13,494 nt of DNA from an uncultured Sporolactobacillus sp. (GTDB lineage Bacteria > Bacillota > Bacilli > Bacillales > Sporolactobacillaceae): the NCBI GenBank assembly GCA_900543345.1, contig UQRJ01000044.1, positions 1 to 13,494 on the forward strand, given 5' to 3'. Position 1 is the stretch's first letter, and each line of letters begins with the position of its first letter. The notes beneath the pieces were generated by a model, which was not told the DNA's origin, did not search any database, and saw only the letters and a program-made list of their open reading frames with translations. The position numbers and the translations under genes are program-made. Of this stretch, positions 5,309-13,444 are shown in pieces.

Positions 5309-7075
5309 ATGAAGGAGAATACTTTTACAGAGCAGCGTGCGACAATGTTTGGAGCGATGCGCGATATGGATCGAGACGGATACTGGACGGTTTCCCAACT
5401 TCGTCATCAGGCCGCAGTACTTCGCGGGCAAGCGACGCCGACACGAGTGCTGATGAATGCACGATATCTGAATACGTACTTGAAAACATGGGAGCGGGCG
5501 AATATCTGGCTGGACGGCGATCGGATTGTCTATGTCGGTGATCGATCTGCGGCAAAGATGGACAGGGCAACGGAAATCACGGATTGTTCCGATTTTGTTC
5601 TCGTACCCGGCTATATTGAGCCGCATATTCATCCCGGGCAGCTTTATAATCCGCTGACACTTGCCGCCTATGCCGCTCCGCTGGGAACGACAACGTTGAT
5701 TTGCGACAATGCGATTTTGTTCCGGGAAATGAGTGATGAAGCGGCATTCCGGGCCATCGCACAGTTGGCACAGCTCCCGGCCCAATTCTACTGGTGGTTC
5801 CGCTATGATGCTCAGACCGAAGGATCGGCGACGCTATTTAATGATAAACGGATTCATACCTGGCTGCATCATCCGCTGGTCGTTCAGGGCGGCGAACTGA
5901 CGGGGTGGCCAAAAGTCGTTCGCGGTGACGACGGCTTACTTTCGTGGATGCGCGAGACGAAGGTGCTGCGCAAGCCGATCGAGTCGCATCTCCCCGGTGC
6001 ATCGGAACGGACGCTGACGCAGCTGAAACTATTCGGTGCCGATTGCGACCACGAAGCGATGACCGGCGAAGAGGCTGTGATGCGGCTGAAACTCGGCTAT
6101 ACGGTATCGTTGCGTTATTCGTCGATTCGTCCCGATTTGCCAGATATGCTGAAGTCGATGCTAACGGCAGGTGTCCGCGATTTCGATCATGTGCTGATGA
6201 ACATGGACGGTGCAACGCCGGCGTTTCTCAAGCAGGGGATCTGTGACCGGCTCGTGCGGATTGCGCTTGACGCCGGCGTACCGACGATAGATGCTTATAT
6301 GATGGTTTCCGCCAATGTCGCGGCGCATTATAATTTAAATGATCGCATTGGCCATATCGCGCCGGGAAGGCTGGCCAATATTAATTTCCTGCGTACGTCT
6401 GCCGATCCTCGACCGGCGGCGGTACTGTCTAAGGGACAATGGCTGCGACGCGGGGCCGGACGGACAGATTTCCCCGCCTCTGGTTGGCAGCGCATCTTCG
6501 GCGCAGCGCGGATCGATTGCCCGCTGACGGAACGGGATCTTGATGCCGCAAGTCTAATTGGGATCGACATGGTGAACGATGTGATTACCCGGCTGTTTAC
6601 GCTTGAGATGGCGGATCCGCTGCCCGCCGGCGTACTCTATCTGACATTGGCGGATCGCGAGGGGAAATGGCGGGTCAATGCGTATCTGCGTGGCTTTGCG
6701 CGCGACCTATCGGGACTGGCGAGCAGTTTTTCCGCGACTGGCGACTTGCTGTTGATCGGCCGCAGCAAACCGGCGATGATTGCGGCATGCCGGCGAGTGA
6801 AGGCGATCGGCGGCGGCCTAGTGCTTATGGAACACGGCCGTCCCGCGGCGGAACTTGCTCTTCCTGTACTTGGGTGCATGTCGGCTCTGCCGATCGAGCG
6901 ACTGATTCCGGCGACGGAGCAATTTGAAGTAGCGCTGCGCCGGGCGGGTTATACGCTTGGCGATCCATTTTTCAGTTTGCTGTTTCTCCCGGCGACGCAT
7001 CTGCCTTATATCAGAATCACGCCTGCCGGGTTGTATGATGTGATGGGGAACAAACTGATAACCGGGCGGCAATAG
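5309..7075 (+). CDS. yerA: YerA-type adenine-deaminase-like amidohydrolase
   Basis: A metal-dependent amidohydrolase of the adenine deaminase family, probably hydrolysing adenine to hypoxanthine and ammonia in purine salvage; activity of this YerA branch is inferred. The full frame is 588 residues, close to B. subtilis YerA (about 580). Likely metal ligands are present: H106 and H108 (PGYIEPHIHPG), bridging E196 (GGELTGW), H227 (ESHLPGAS), H248 (CDHEAMTGEEA) and D300 (NMDGATP). The C-terminal half (from about residue 400, including GLASSFSATGDLLLIG and LFLPATHLPYIRITPAGLYDV) matches the adenine deaminase C-terminal domain. The start is uncertain: the ATG at 5309 has no upstream ribosome site, while AAGGAG lies at 5312-5317 inside its first codons. 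In-frame ATGs at 5345, 5357 and 5366 are alternatives, and the family homology begins only near residue 25. It heads the operon; yerC follows after 42 bp. Confidence 0.88.
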   Translation: MKENTFTEQRATMFGAMRDMDRDGYWTVSQLRHQAAVLRGQATPTRVLMNARYLNTYLKTWERANIWLDGDRIVYVGDRSAAKMDRATEITDCSDFVLVPGYIEPHIHPGQLYNPLTLAAYAAPLGTTTLICDNAILFREMSDEAAFRAIAQLAQLPAQFYWWFRYDAQTEGSATLFNDKRIHTWLHHPLVVQGGELTGWPKVVRGDDGLLSWMRETKVLRKPIESHLPGASERTLTQLKLFGADCDHEAMTGEEAVMRLKLGYTVSLRYSSIRPDLPDMLKSMLTAGVRDFDHVLMNMDGATPAFLKQGICDRLVRIALDAGVPTIDAYMMVSANVAAHYNLNDRIGHIAPGRLANINFLRTSADPRPAAVLSKGQWLRRGAGRTDFPASGWQRIFGAARIDCPLTERDLDAASLIGIDMVNDVITRLFTLEMADPLPAGVLYLTLADREGKWRVNAYLRGFARDLSGLASSFSATGDLLLIGRSKPAMIAACRRVKAIGGGLVLMEHGRPAAELALPVLGCMSALPIERLIPATEQFEVALRRAGYTLGDPFFSLLFLPATHLPYIRITPAGLYDVMGNKLITGRQ

Positions 7076-7117
7076 CCGGGCCGTGTTGTTTAAGCGATTG
7101 TGAAGGGAATGGGCAAT

Positions 7118-7414
7118 GTGCAAATCGATAAATTGAGAGGACAAACGCTCGATCGACTGTTCGATGCGATTCTAACGTTGAAAGACCGGGAAGAATGCTA
7201 TCGCTTTTTCGACGATTTATGCACGATGGGGGAAGTCCAGTCGTTGTCACAGCGGCTGGAAGTCGCGCGCATGCTGCTGGCCGGTCATACGTATCACCAT
7301 ATTGAGGAAAAAACGGGTGCGAGTACGGCGACGATTTCGCGTGTCAAGCGTTGTCTCAATTTTGGCAACGACGGCTATCAGATGACATTAAAACGGTTGA
7401 ACGAACAAAAATGA
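7118..7414 (+). CDS. yerC: YerC/YecD-family TrpR-like transcriptional regulator
   Basis: A 98-residue DNA-binding protein of the Trp repressor superfamily, YerC/YecD branch. It is almost collinear with B. subtilis YerC: QIDKLRG, ECYRFFDDLCT, EVQSLSQRLEVARMLL, then the helix-turn-helix GHTYHHIEEKTGASTATISR and VKRCLNFGNDGY. I chose the GTG at 7118 because the conserved N-terminus is M/V-QIDKLRG and GAAGGGA sits 9 bases upstream. Starting earlier, at the GTG of 7100 or ATG of 7109, would place that ribosome site inside the gene. YerC has been linked to control of histidine genes (as HisR) in Bacillota regulon work; I see no such target here. The stop codon is 33 bp before pcrA. Confidence 0.93.
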   Translation: MQIDKLRGQTLDRLFDAILTLKDREECYRFFDDLCTMGEVQSLSQRLEVARMLLAGHTYHHIEEKTGASTATISRVKRCLNFGNDGYQMTLKRLNEQK

Positions 7415-7447
7415 CCAAGAAATTTTATATATTCGGGATGTGGGAAC

Positions 7448-9664
7448 ATGAACGGCATGTCTCAGGAATTGCTTGAAGGACTGAACCCGCAGCAGCTCAG
7501 AGCGGTCCGCCATCAGGACGGACCGCTGCTGATTATGGCCGGAGCGGGAAGCGGGAAGACTCGTGTACTGACCCATCGCATGGCTTATTTGATGATTGAA
7601 CGCAACGTGGCGCCGTGGCATCTGCTGGCAATTACGTTTACCAATAAAGCGGCAAAAGAAATGCGTGAACGGCTGGAACAGCTGGCCGGTCCGCTGGTTA
7701 ACGATGTCTGGGTATCGACGTTTCACTCCATGTGCGTACGAATTTTGCGGCGGGACGCCGATCGGCTCGGCATCAACCGGCAATTTTCCATTCTCGACAG
7801 CACCGACCAGCAATCGGTTGTTAAGCATATTTTAAAAGATATGAATCTTGATCCGAAAAAATTTACCCCCCGCAGCATGCTCGGTAAGATCAGCGCAGTG
7901 AAAAATGAGCTGCGGACGGCCGAGAATTTTGCGAGTCATGTGACGGACGGCGATCTGTTTGCCGAAGTGGTCCGCGACGTTTACCAAGAATATGAAAAAC
8001 GATTGCGCCAGAATCAGTCGCTGGATTTCGACGACCTGATCATGACGACGGTGCATCTCTTCCAACAAGTACCGGAAGTGCTTGAATACTATCAGAAAAA
8101 GTTTCAATATATTCATGTCGATGAGTATCAGGATACCAATCGCGCCCAGTATGTGCTGATTCATCTGCTAGCGGACCGCTTCAAAAATCTATGCGTTGTC
8201 GGCGATTCGGATCAGTCGATCTATGGCTGGCGCGGAGCGGACATTCATAACATCCTCTCGTTTGAAGAAGACTATCCTAATGCGACGGTCATTAAACTGG
8301 AACAGAATTACCGATCGACGAAAAAAATTCTTGAAGCAGCAAACCATGTGATTGAAAACAATCATAACCGCAAACCGAAGAAACTTTGGACGGAAAATGC
8401 GGATGGGAAAAAGATTAGTTATTATCAGGCACAGACGGAGCACGATGAGGCGAATTATGTCGCCCGGGAAATGCAGAAACTGAAAACGGGTGGTTGCCGC
8501 TATGCGGATGTGGCCGTGCTGTACCGGACGAACGCCCAGTCGCGTGTGATTGAAGAGACGCTCGTCAAGGCGAATATTCCTTATCGGATGGTCGGCAGCA
8601 TTCGCTTCTATGATCGCAAGGAAATCAAGGATATTCTGTCTTATCTGCGGCTGATTGCCAATCCCGACGACGATGTCAGCCTGGCCCGCGTGATTAACGA
8701 ACCGAAGCGCGGCATCGGCGCTTCATCGATGGATAAATTGGCGGATCATGCAATGAAATCCGACTTATCGCTGATGCGGGCGATCGACGAGGTGGATCAG
8801 ACCGGCATCGCCTTACGGACGGCGCGGAAAATGCGGGCATTTGCCGACATGATTGGCAACTGGGCGAAAATGACCGACTATTTGTCGGTCACCGACTTGG
8901 TTGAAGATGTGCTCGATAAGTCGGGTTATCGTCAGGCACTTGCGGCCGAGCATTCGCTCGAAGCGCAGAGCCGGCTGGAGAACCTTGATGAATTGCTTTC
9001 GGTGACAAAAGAATTCGAAGCTTCCAGCGAAGATAAATCATTGATTACCTTTCTGACCGAGTTGGCGCTCGACTCCGATACGGGTGAGGTAGAGGACCAG
9101 CTGCCGCAGGATGCGGTGACGCTGATGACGCTGCACTCGGCCAAGGGGCTTGAGTTTCCCGTTGTCTTTCTGATTGGCATGGAAGAAGGCATTTTTCCGC
9201 ATGCCCGTGCGCTGGATGACGCAGACGAGATGGAGGAAGAGCGACGCCTGGCCTACGTCGGCATTACCCGGGCTAAGCAGCGCCTGTTTCTGAGCTCAGC
9301 CGAGGTGCGGATGCTGTTTGGACAGAGCATGCCGCACCCCGTCTCGCGATTTGTCAAAGAAATCCCCGACGAATTGCTTCACGTTGAAGTGTCGGGCGCA
9401 AGTCATTTTCAGGCGGATGCCCCCGATTTTTTGCGCCGGCGGGACGCGCCGATTTATCGCCAGCCGGTGCCGATGCTTCACAAGCAACCCCATACCGGCC
9501 AGGATTGGCATGCCGGCGACAAAGTCATGCATAAAAAGTGGGGCGCGGGGACGGTTGTTGCCACCAAGGGAAGCGGCGACAAAGTCGAACTGGATATTGT
9601 TTTTCCACAGCCGATCGGTTTGAAAAAGTTGCTGGGTGCCTTTGCACCGATTGAAAAAGTTTAA
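7448..9664 (+). CDS. pcrA: ATP-dependent DNA helicase PcrA (UvrD/Rep family)
   Basis: An SF1A 3'-5' helicase that unwinds DNA in repair and rolling-circle replication and clears RecA and RNA polymerase conflicts. The 738 residues are normal length. All motifs are intact: Q motif LNPQQLRAV (12-20), Walker A AGAGSGKT (31-38), Ia AITFTNKAAKEM (61-72), II VDEYQD (224-229), III GDSDQSIYGWRGAD, IV LEQNYRST, V TLMTLHSAKGLEFPVVFL, VI EEERRLAYVGITRAK. The C-terminal Tudor-like module (WHAGDKVMHKKWGAGTVV to the end) is the RNA polymerase-binding element of PcrA/UvrD. The ATG at 7448 is preceded by a weak GGGA site. In B. subtilis pcrB lies directly upstream; here yerC does, so pcrB is not next to pcrA. 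ligA follows after 34 bp. Confidence 0.99.
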   Translation: MNGMSQELLEGLNPQQLRAVRHQDGPLLIMAGAGSGKTRVLTHRMAYLMIERNVAPWHLLAITFTNKAAKEMRERLEQLAGPLVNDVWVSTFHSMCVRILRRDADRLGINRQFSILDSTDQQSVVKHILKDMNLDPKKFTPRSMLGKISAVKNELRTAENFASHVTDGDLFAEVVRDVYQEYEKRLRQNQSLDFDDLIMTTVHLFQQVPEVLEYYQKKFQYIHVDEYQDTNRAQYVLIHLLADRFKNLCVVGDSDQSIYGWRGADIHNILSFEEDYPNATVIKLEQNYRSTKKILEAANHVIENNHNRKPKKLWTENADGKKISYYQAQTEHDEANYVAREMQKLKTGGCRYADVAVLYRTNAQSRVIEETLVKANIPYRMVGSIRFYDRKEIKDILSYLRLIANPDDDVSLARVINEPKRGIGASSMDKLADHAMKSDLSLMRAIDEVDQTGIALRTARKMRAFADMIGNWAKMTDYLSVTDLVEDVLDKSGYRQALAAEHSLEAQSRLENLDELLSVTKEFEASSEDKSLITFLTELALDSDTGEVEDQLPQDAVTLMTLHSAKGLEFPVVFLIGMEEGIFPHARALDDADEMEEERRLAYVGITRAKQRLFLSSAEVRMLFGQSMPHPVSRFVKEIPDELLHVEVSGASHFQADAPDFLRRRDAPIYRQPVPMLHKQPHTGQDWHAGDKVMHKKWGAGTVVATKGSGDKVELDIVFPQPIGLKKLLGAFAPIEKV

Positions 9665-9698
9665 TAATAACGAATAAGAATGTGTCGAAGGAGACGGA

Positions 9699-11705
9699 AT
9701 GGGAATGGCAGAACGAGTCCCGAAGCGTGTGCGAGAATTGCGGGCGTTGCTGAATCAGTACGGCTATGAATATTACGTGCAGGATAATCCGAGTGTCCCG
9801 GACAGCGAATACGACCGACTGATGCAGGAGCTGATCGCCCTGGAAAAGGCGCATCCGGAATGGATTACGCCCGATTCGCCGACGCAGCGTGTCGGCGGGC
9901 AGCCGCTTAAGGCATTTCATAAAGTCACGCACGAGGTCCCCATGCTCAGTCTGGGCGACGTGTTCAGCAAGGCAGAGCTGCTCGACTTCGATCGACGCGT
10001 CCGCCAGGCCGTCGGCGATGTTACTTACGTCTGCGAACTGAAAATCGACGGGCTGGCTGTTTCGCTCACCTATGAAAAAGGTCAGTTTGTGCTTGGCGCT
10101 ACACGTGGAAACGGCACGATCGGTGAGGATATCACCAGCAATTTGCGAACGGTTCGCTCTATTCCGCTTGTTCTGCCGGAGCGCGTGGATCTTGAAGTGC
10201 GCGGCGAATGCTACATGCCGAAGAAGTCGTTTGAAAAACTGAATGAGGAGCGGCGTAGAGCCGGTGAGCCTTTGTTCGCTAATCCGCGTAATGCGGCGGC
10301 CGGGTCGCTGCGTCAGCTCGATCCGAAAGTAACCGCTCGGCGCGGCCTGTCCGTCTTTCTTTATAGCTCGGCCCGATTTAACCGGGAAAAAATCGGGACG
10401 CATTATGATTTGCTGCTGATGATCAAACGGCTTGGCCTGCCGATCAATCCTGAATCGCGGCGCTGCCGGTCACTGGCGGAAGTTTTCGATTACATCGAAG
10501 AGTATACAGAAAAACGGGACACATTGCCCTATGGCATTGACGGCATCGTTGTTAAAGTCGATTCAATTGCTCAGCAGGAGGCGCTCGGACACACTGCCAA
10601 ATCGCCGCGGTGGATGATTGCCTATAAATTTCCGGCTGAAGAAGTCGTCTCGACCCTTGAAGCCATCGAGGTGAGCGTCGGCCGTACCGGCGCTATCACA
10701 CCGACCGCCGTGCTGACTCCCGTTTCCGTTGCCGGTACCACGGTCAGAAGGGCATCGTTGCATAACGAAGACTTAATTAAGGAGAAAGATCTGCGGATCG
10801 GCGATCGTGTCGTGATTCGTAAGGCCGGCGACATCATTCCGGAAGTAGTGAATGTGTTGACCGAACAGCGCACCGGTACGGAAAAATCATTTTCAATGCC
10901 GGCGCGTTGCCCAGAGTGCGGCAGCCGTCTCGTCCGTCTTGAAGGAGAGTCGGCGCTCCGCTGCATCAACCCAAAATGCCCGGCATTGATTCGCGAAGGC
11001 CTGATTCATTTTGTCTCGCGCGAAGCAATGAACATCGACGGTCTCGGTGAAAAGGTAATCACACAGCTTTTTCAAAAAAAATTGATCTCCGACGTCGCCG
11101 ATCTCTATAAATTACGTCGTGAAGATCTGATTTCGATGGAACGGATGGGTGAAAAATCGACAACCAATCTGCTCGAAGCGATCGACCGTTCAAAGCACAA
11201 TTCGTTGGAGCGGCTGCTGTTCGGGTTGGGCATTCGTTTTATCGGATCAAAGGCGGCATTGTTATTGGCACGCGCTTTTCGCACAATGGATCGGCTTGCC
11301 GCCGCGACGATGGAAGAACTGATCGCTGTCGATGATATCGGTGAAAAGATGGCCGACTCGGTCGTTACCTATTTTGCCAAACCGGAAGTGCGGGCACTGA
11401 TCGACGAATTGAAGGCAGCCGGACTGAATATGGACTACCTTGGCCCCGTTCCGGAAGGGGCGGCGCAAAGCAGTTCACCGCTGAATGGAAAAACAATCGT
11501 TTTAACGGGGAAACTGGAGAAAATGTCTCGCCCCGAAGCAAAAGAAGCCATCGAAAGCCGCGGCGGCACAGTCACCGGCAGCGTAAGCAGTCGCACGGAT
11601 CTGGTCATCGCCGGCGAAGCGGCCGGTTCCAAACTGGATAAAGCGCGCCAATTCAATGTCGAAGTATGGGATGAGGCGCGTTTTCTCGACGCGCTTAACA
11701 ATTGA
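9699..11705 (+). CDS. ligA: NAD-dependent DNA ligase LigA
   Basis: Seals nicks in Okazaki fragments and repair patches using NAD+. The 668 residues show the full domain order: Ia domain (YGYEYYVQDNPSVPDSEYDRL, 21-41) for nicotinamide mononucleotide, adenylation domain with catalytic K115 in KIDG, the RNPRNAAAGSLRQ-type segment (here ANPRNAAAGSLRQLD), GIDGIVVKVD, the OB fold, a zinc finger with C404, C407, C422 and C427, helix-hairpin-helix repeats, and a C-terminal BRCT domain from about residue 592 (GKTIVLTGKLEKMSRPEAKE). The ATG at 9699 follows AAGGAG by six bases; an ATG at 9705 is a possible alternative. It is cotranscribed with pcrA and camS (13-bp gap), the standard Bacillales arrangement. 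No odd residues noted. Confidence 0.99.
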   Translation: MGMAERVPKRVRELRALLNQYGYEYYVQDNPSVPDSEYDRLMQELIALEKAHPEWITPDSPTQRVGGQPLKAFHKVTHEVPMLSLGDVFSKAELLDFDRRVRQAVGDVTYVCELKIDGLAVSLTYEKGQFVLGATRGNGTIGEDITSNLRTVRSIPLVLPERVDLEVRGECYMPKKSFEKLNEERRRAGEPLFANPRNAAAGSLRQLDPKVTARRGLSVFLYSSARFNREKIGTHYDLLLMIKRLGLPINPESRRCRSLAEVFDYIEEYTEKRDTLPYGIDGIVVKVDSIAQQEALGHTAKSPRWMIAYKFPAEEVVSTLEAIEVSVGRTGAITPTAVLTPVSVAGTTVRRASLHNEDLIKEKDLRIGDRVVIRKAGDIIPEVVNVLTEQRTGTEKSFSMPARCPECGSRLVRLEGESALRCINPKCPALIREGLIHFVSREAMNIDGLGEKVITQLFQKKLISDVADLYKLRREDLISMERMGEKSTTNLLEAIDRSKHNSLERLLFGLGIRFIGSKAALLLARAFRTMDRLAAATMEELIAVDDIGEKMADSVVTYFAKPEVRALIDELKAAGLNMDYLGPVPEGAAQSSSPLNGKTIVLTGKLEKMSRPEAKEAIESRGGTVTGSVSSRTDLVIAGEAAGSKLDKARQFNVEVWDEARFLDALNN

Positions 11706-11718
11706 GGAGGGAACCTCG

Positions 11719-12915
11719 TTGAAACGTCTGAAATGGAGCGTGGCGGCAATTGCCGCGCTTGCCCTTCAACTGACGCTGTCGGGATGCTGGTTCAACAATG
11801 GATCGGAAAATAAAGTCGTCAGTGAAAAAAGTGGAAAAACAAAAACCGTAAAGGTGATCCCCGCGGCCAATAGTAAGGATTACCGGACAATCAAACCGAG
11901 TGCGAACGATACGGCCCGCGGTTATATCCAATATGGTGTGAAAAATCTGGTCGACAGCGATCAGATGGAAAGCGGACTGATGAATTTGTCGAAGACTGTG
12001 TTCAGTCCCGACCAATATGTTTTCCAGAATCGGCATACATTGAACGAGAAGATGATCAATAGCATCCTGTATCGCAAAGGTCAGGAAAAAAAGAACAATG
12101 ATTCACAAACCGATAACCTGGCGGGATTGAATCCGCCGCTTGGAAAAGGCAAAGATGCCGTTGCGAAAGCAAAAAACAGTCCGAAATATATGAATTATGT
12201 GCTTGAACAGGATTATTTAAAGGAGAACAAGAGTGGCAAGTATGCGCTTGGAGGCGTATCAATCGCCGTTTCACTCAACTCGGTCTATACCGACAGCATT
12301 ATGGATAATAAAAAACTGATACATGATATTTCCGTACCGCTCAAAAGTTCGACGGTGAAAGCCTGGGGCAAAGCGCACGCGCCGGAAATCCTGAAACGCA
12401 TTCGCAGCGTCTCATCCTTAAAAAATGTACCGATTCTGCTGACACTTTATAAAACGGCGGATCCGAATTCGGCGATACCGGGCGATTTCTTTGCCAGTAC
12501 GTATGTCGATGCAGGTTCTTCAACGATTGGCAAGTGGGAGTCGATTAACGACGCTCATGCGCTGTTCCCGTCGACTGCGGCTTCCGCAAAATATAAAGCG
12601 GACAGCGAAAAGTTTAATAATTTTAAGGAAGATGTTCAGAATTATTATCCCGACTACATTGACATTATCGGCAAAGGCTATTATCACAATAATCAACTGA
12701 AAGACTTGACGTTGACCATCAATATGAATAAGTTCAGAGATCAGACGGAAATCATTGGTTTTTCCGATTATGTCGCTTCAATTGTCAACAATCGTTTCGG
12801 CTTCTCGCGCGACATCCCAGTGCATATCTATATTACAACCGGCAGTGTTCAGGAAGCGCTGATCGAACGGACATCGGACATGGACAAAGCCTATGTATCC
12901 ATTTACAAGCCTTGA
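11719..12915 (+). CDS. camS: CamS/YerH-family sex-pheromone-like lipoprotein
   Basis: A 398-residue lipoprotein of the CamS family, exported and anchored outside the membrane; its cellular role is poorly known, although in Staphylococcus aureus its signal peptide gives the cAM373 pheromone peptide. The start is the TTG at 11719 (MKRLKW), chosen because GAGGAGG (11704-11710) lies eight bases upstream and a proper signal peptide begins there. The frame is open earlier, into ligA, without a signal. Residues 1-23 have a basic end, a hydrophobic core (AAIAALALQLTL) and a lipobox LSGC with C23 as lipidation site. The mature part includes ARGYIQYGVKN, DQYVFQNRHTLNEKMINS, DQDYLKEN-like DYLKENKSGKYALGG and a PVHIYITTGSVQEALIER end typical of the family. 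No terminator is seen after it. Confidence 0.96.
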   Translation: MKRLKWSVAAIAALALQLTLSGCWFNNGSENKVVSEKSGKTKTVKVIPAANSKDYRTIKPSANDTARGYIQYGVKNLVDSDQMESGLMNLSKTVFSPDQYVFQNRHTLNEKMINSILYRKGQEKKNNDSQTDNLAGLNPPLGKGKDAVAKAKNSPKYMNYVLEQDYLKENKSGKYALGGVSIAVSLNSVYTDSIMDNKKLIHDISVPLKSSTVKAWGKAHAPEILKRIRSVSSLKNVPILLTLYKTADPNSAIPGDFFASTYVDAGSSTIGKWESINDAHALFPSTAASAKYKADSEKFNNFKEDVQNYYPDYIDIIGKGYYHNNQLKDLTLTINMNKFRDQTEIIGFSDYVASIVNNRFGFSRDIPVHIYITTGSVQEALIERTSDMDKAYVSIYKP

Positions 12916-13111
12916 AGCCAGTGCGGCGGGCTCATCTATGCATGAGATGGCATGCTGCTGTACGTCGATACGATTTTCGTGCATCACGCGCGATTCTTGC
13001 TGCTACGTCCGCTATTTCTGCCCAAAGGACGATTCAGTTGCGGATAGCGCTGGTTTTTTGGCGTCAGCACGCTGTCAATTTGCTCGTCGGATAATTGTTC
13101 CGCGCTGCTGC
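12916..13111. other. Convergent intergenic region without a supported gene
   Basis: Between the camS stop and the convergent pentapeptide gene I find no gene with its own start and no good terminator; CATCT/AGATG around 12938-12955 is a weak hairpin without a T run. On the minus strand one frame (from about 13120 down to a TGA at 12986-12984) has codon use like a real gene and reads SSSAEQLSDEQIDSVLTP and onward, but it has no start codon or ribosome site of its own. It may be a gene remnant. Confidence 0.5.
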
Positions 13112-13444
13112 TTAGTCCACGACTTTGATCCCAAAAGAGGCGACCAGTCCGGCGGCTTGAAACCTGTTAATCTTCAGCCCGGCTGCTCGCTGCGGATCGA
13201 TCCGCAGCGTAAAAAACTCGCTTGTGGACAGATCGAGACCTTTAAGCGCGGTTTCACTGAAATCGGCTCCTTCGATCCGGCAGCGGTCGAAGGTCGGGCT
13301 GTGCATTTTTACGTGCTGAAAGACTGTTTCTTCCATTTTATTTGCTTCGAAGATAGTTTTCGTCAGCGTCGAATCGGAAAAATTCACATATGTCATCAGG
13401 CAATCGGTAAACAACGTGTCCTTAAATGACGCGCCGATGAACGT
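13112..13444 (-). CDS. Pentapeptide-repeat protein, N-terminus missing at contig end
   Basis: The C-terminal 110 residues of a pentapeptide-repeat protein. The five-residue A(D/N)LXX-type pattern is visible: FIGAS-FKDTL-FTDCL, VNFSD-STLTK-TIFEA, TVFQHVKM, CRIEG-ADFSE-TALKG-LDLST. The C-terminal cap KINRFQAAGLVASFGIKVV is common in this family, including Qnr-like proteins. Such proteins form a right-handed beta-helix; some mimic DNA and protect gyrase, most have unknown roles. The true start lies beyond the contig end. A frame continues in phase to a GTG at 13459-13457, but that GTG and the next four codons are sequencing adapter, so they are not part of the gene. It converges on camS. Confidence 0.85.
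   Translation of the reverse strand, partial: TFIGASFKDTLFTDCLMTYVNFSDSTLTKTIFEANKMEETVFQHVKMHSPTFDRCRIEGADFSETALKGLDLSTSEFFTLRIDPQRAAGLKINRFQAAGLVASFGIKVVD

Noticed and set aside
5228..5785. 185-codon minus-strand frame opposite the start of yerA
   Set aside because: It lies antisense to a well-conserved gene, has no ribosome site and looks like no protein family.
7065..7095. Possible terminator between yerA and yerC (CGGC-AATA-GCCG hairpin)
   Set aside because: The stem has four pairs, it overlaps the yerA stop and no T run follows.
7411..7476. Small frame (MTKKFYIFGMWEHERHV and on) overlapping the yerC stop by ATGA, tested as a pcrB remnant
   Set aside because: No resemblance to the PcrB N-terminus, no ribosome site, and it runs into pcrA in another frame.
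9525..10403. 292-codon minus-strand frame across the pcrA-ligA junction
   Set aside because: It overlaps two strongly conserved genes on the opposite strand and is a shadow frame.
12893..13429. 178-codon plus-strand Cys-rich frame after camS
   Set aside because: It is antisense to the pentapeptide gene and overlaps the camS end; the cysteines come from reverse-complement GC-rich codons.
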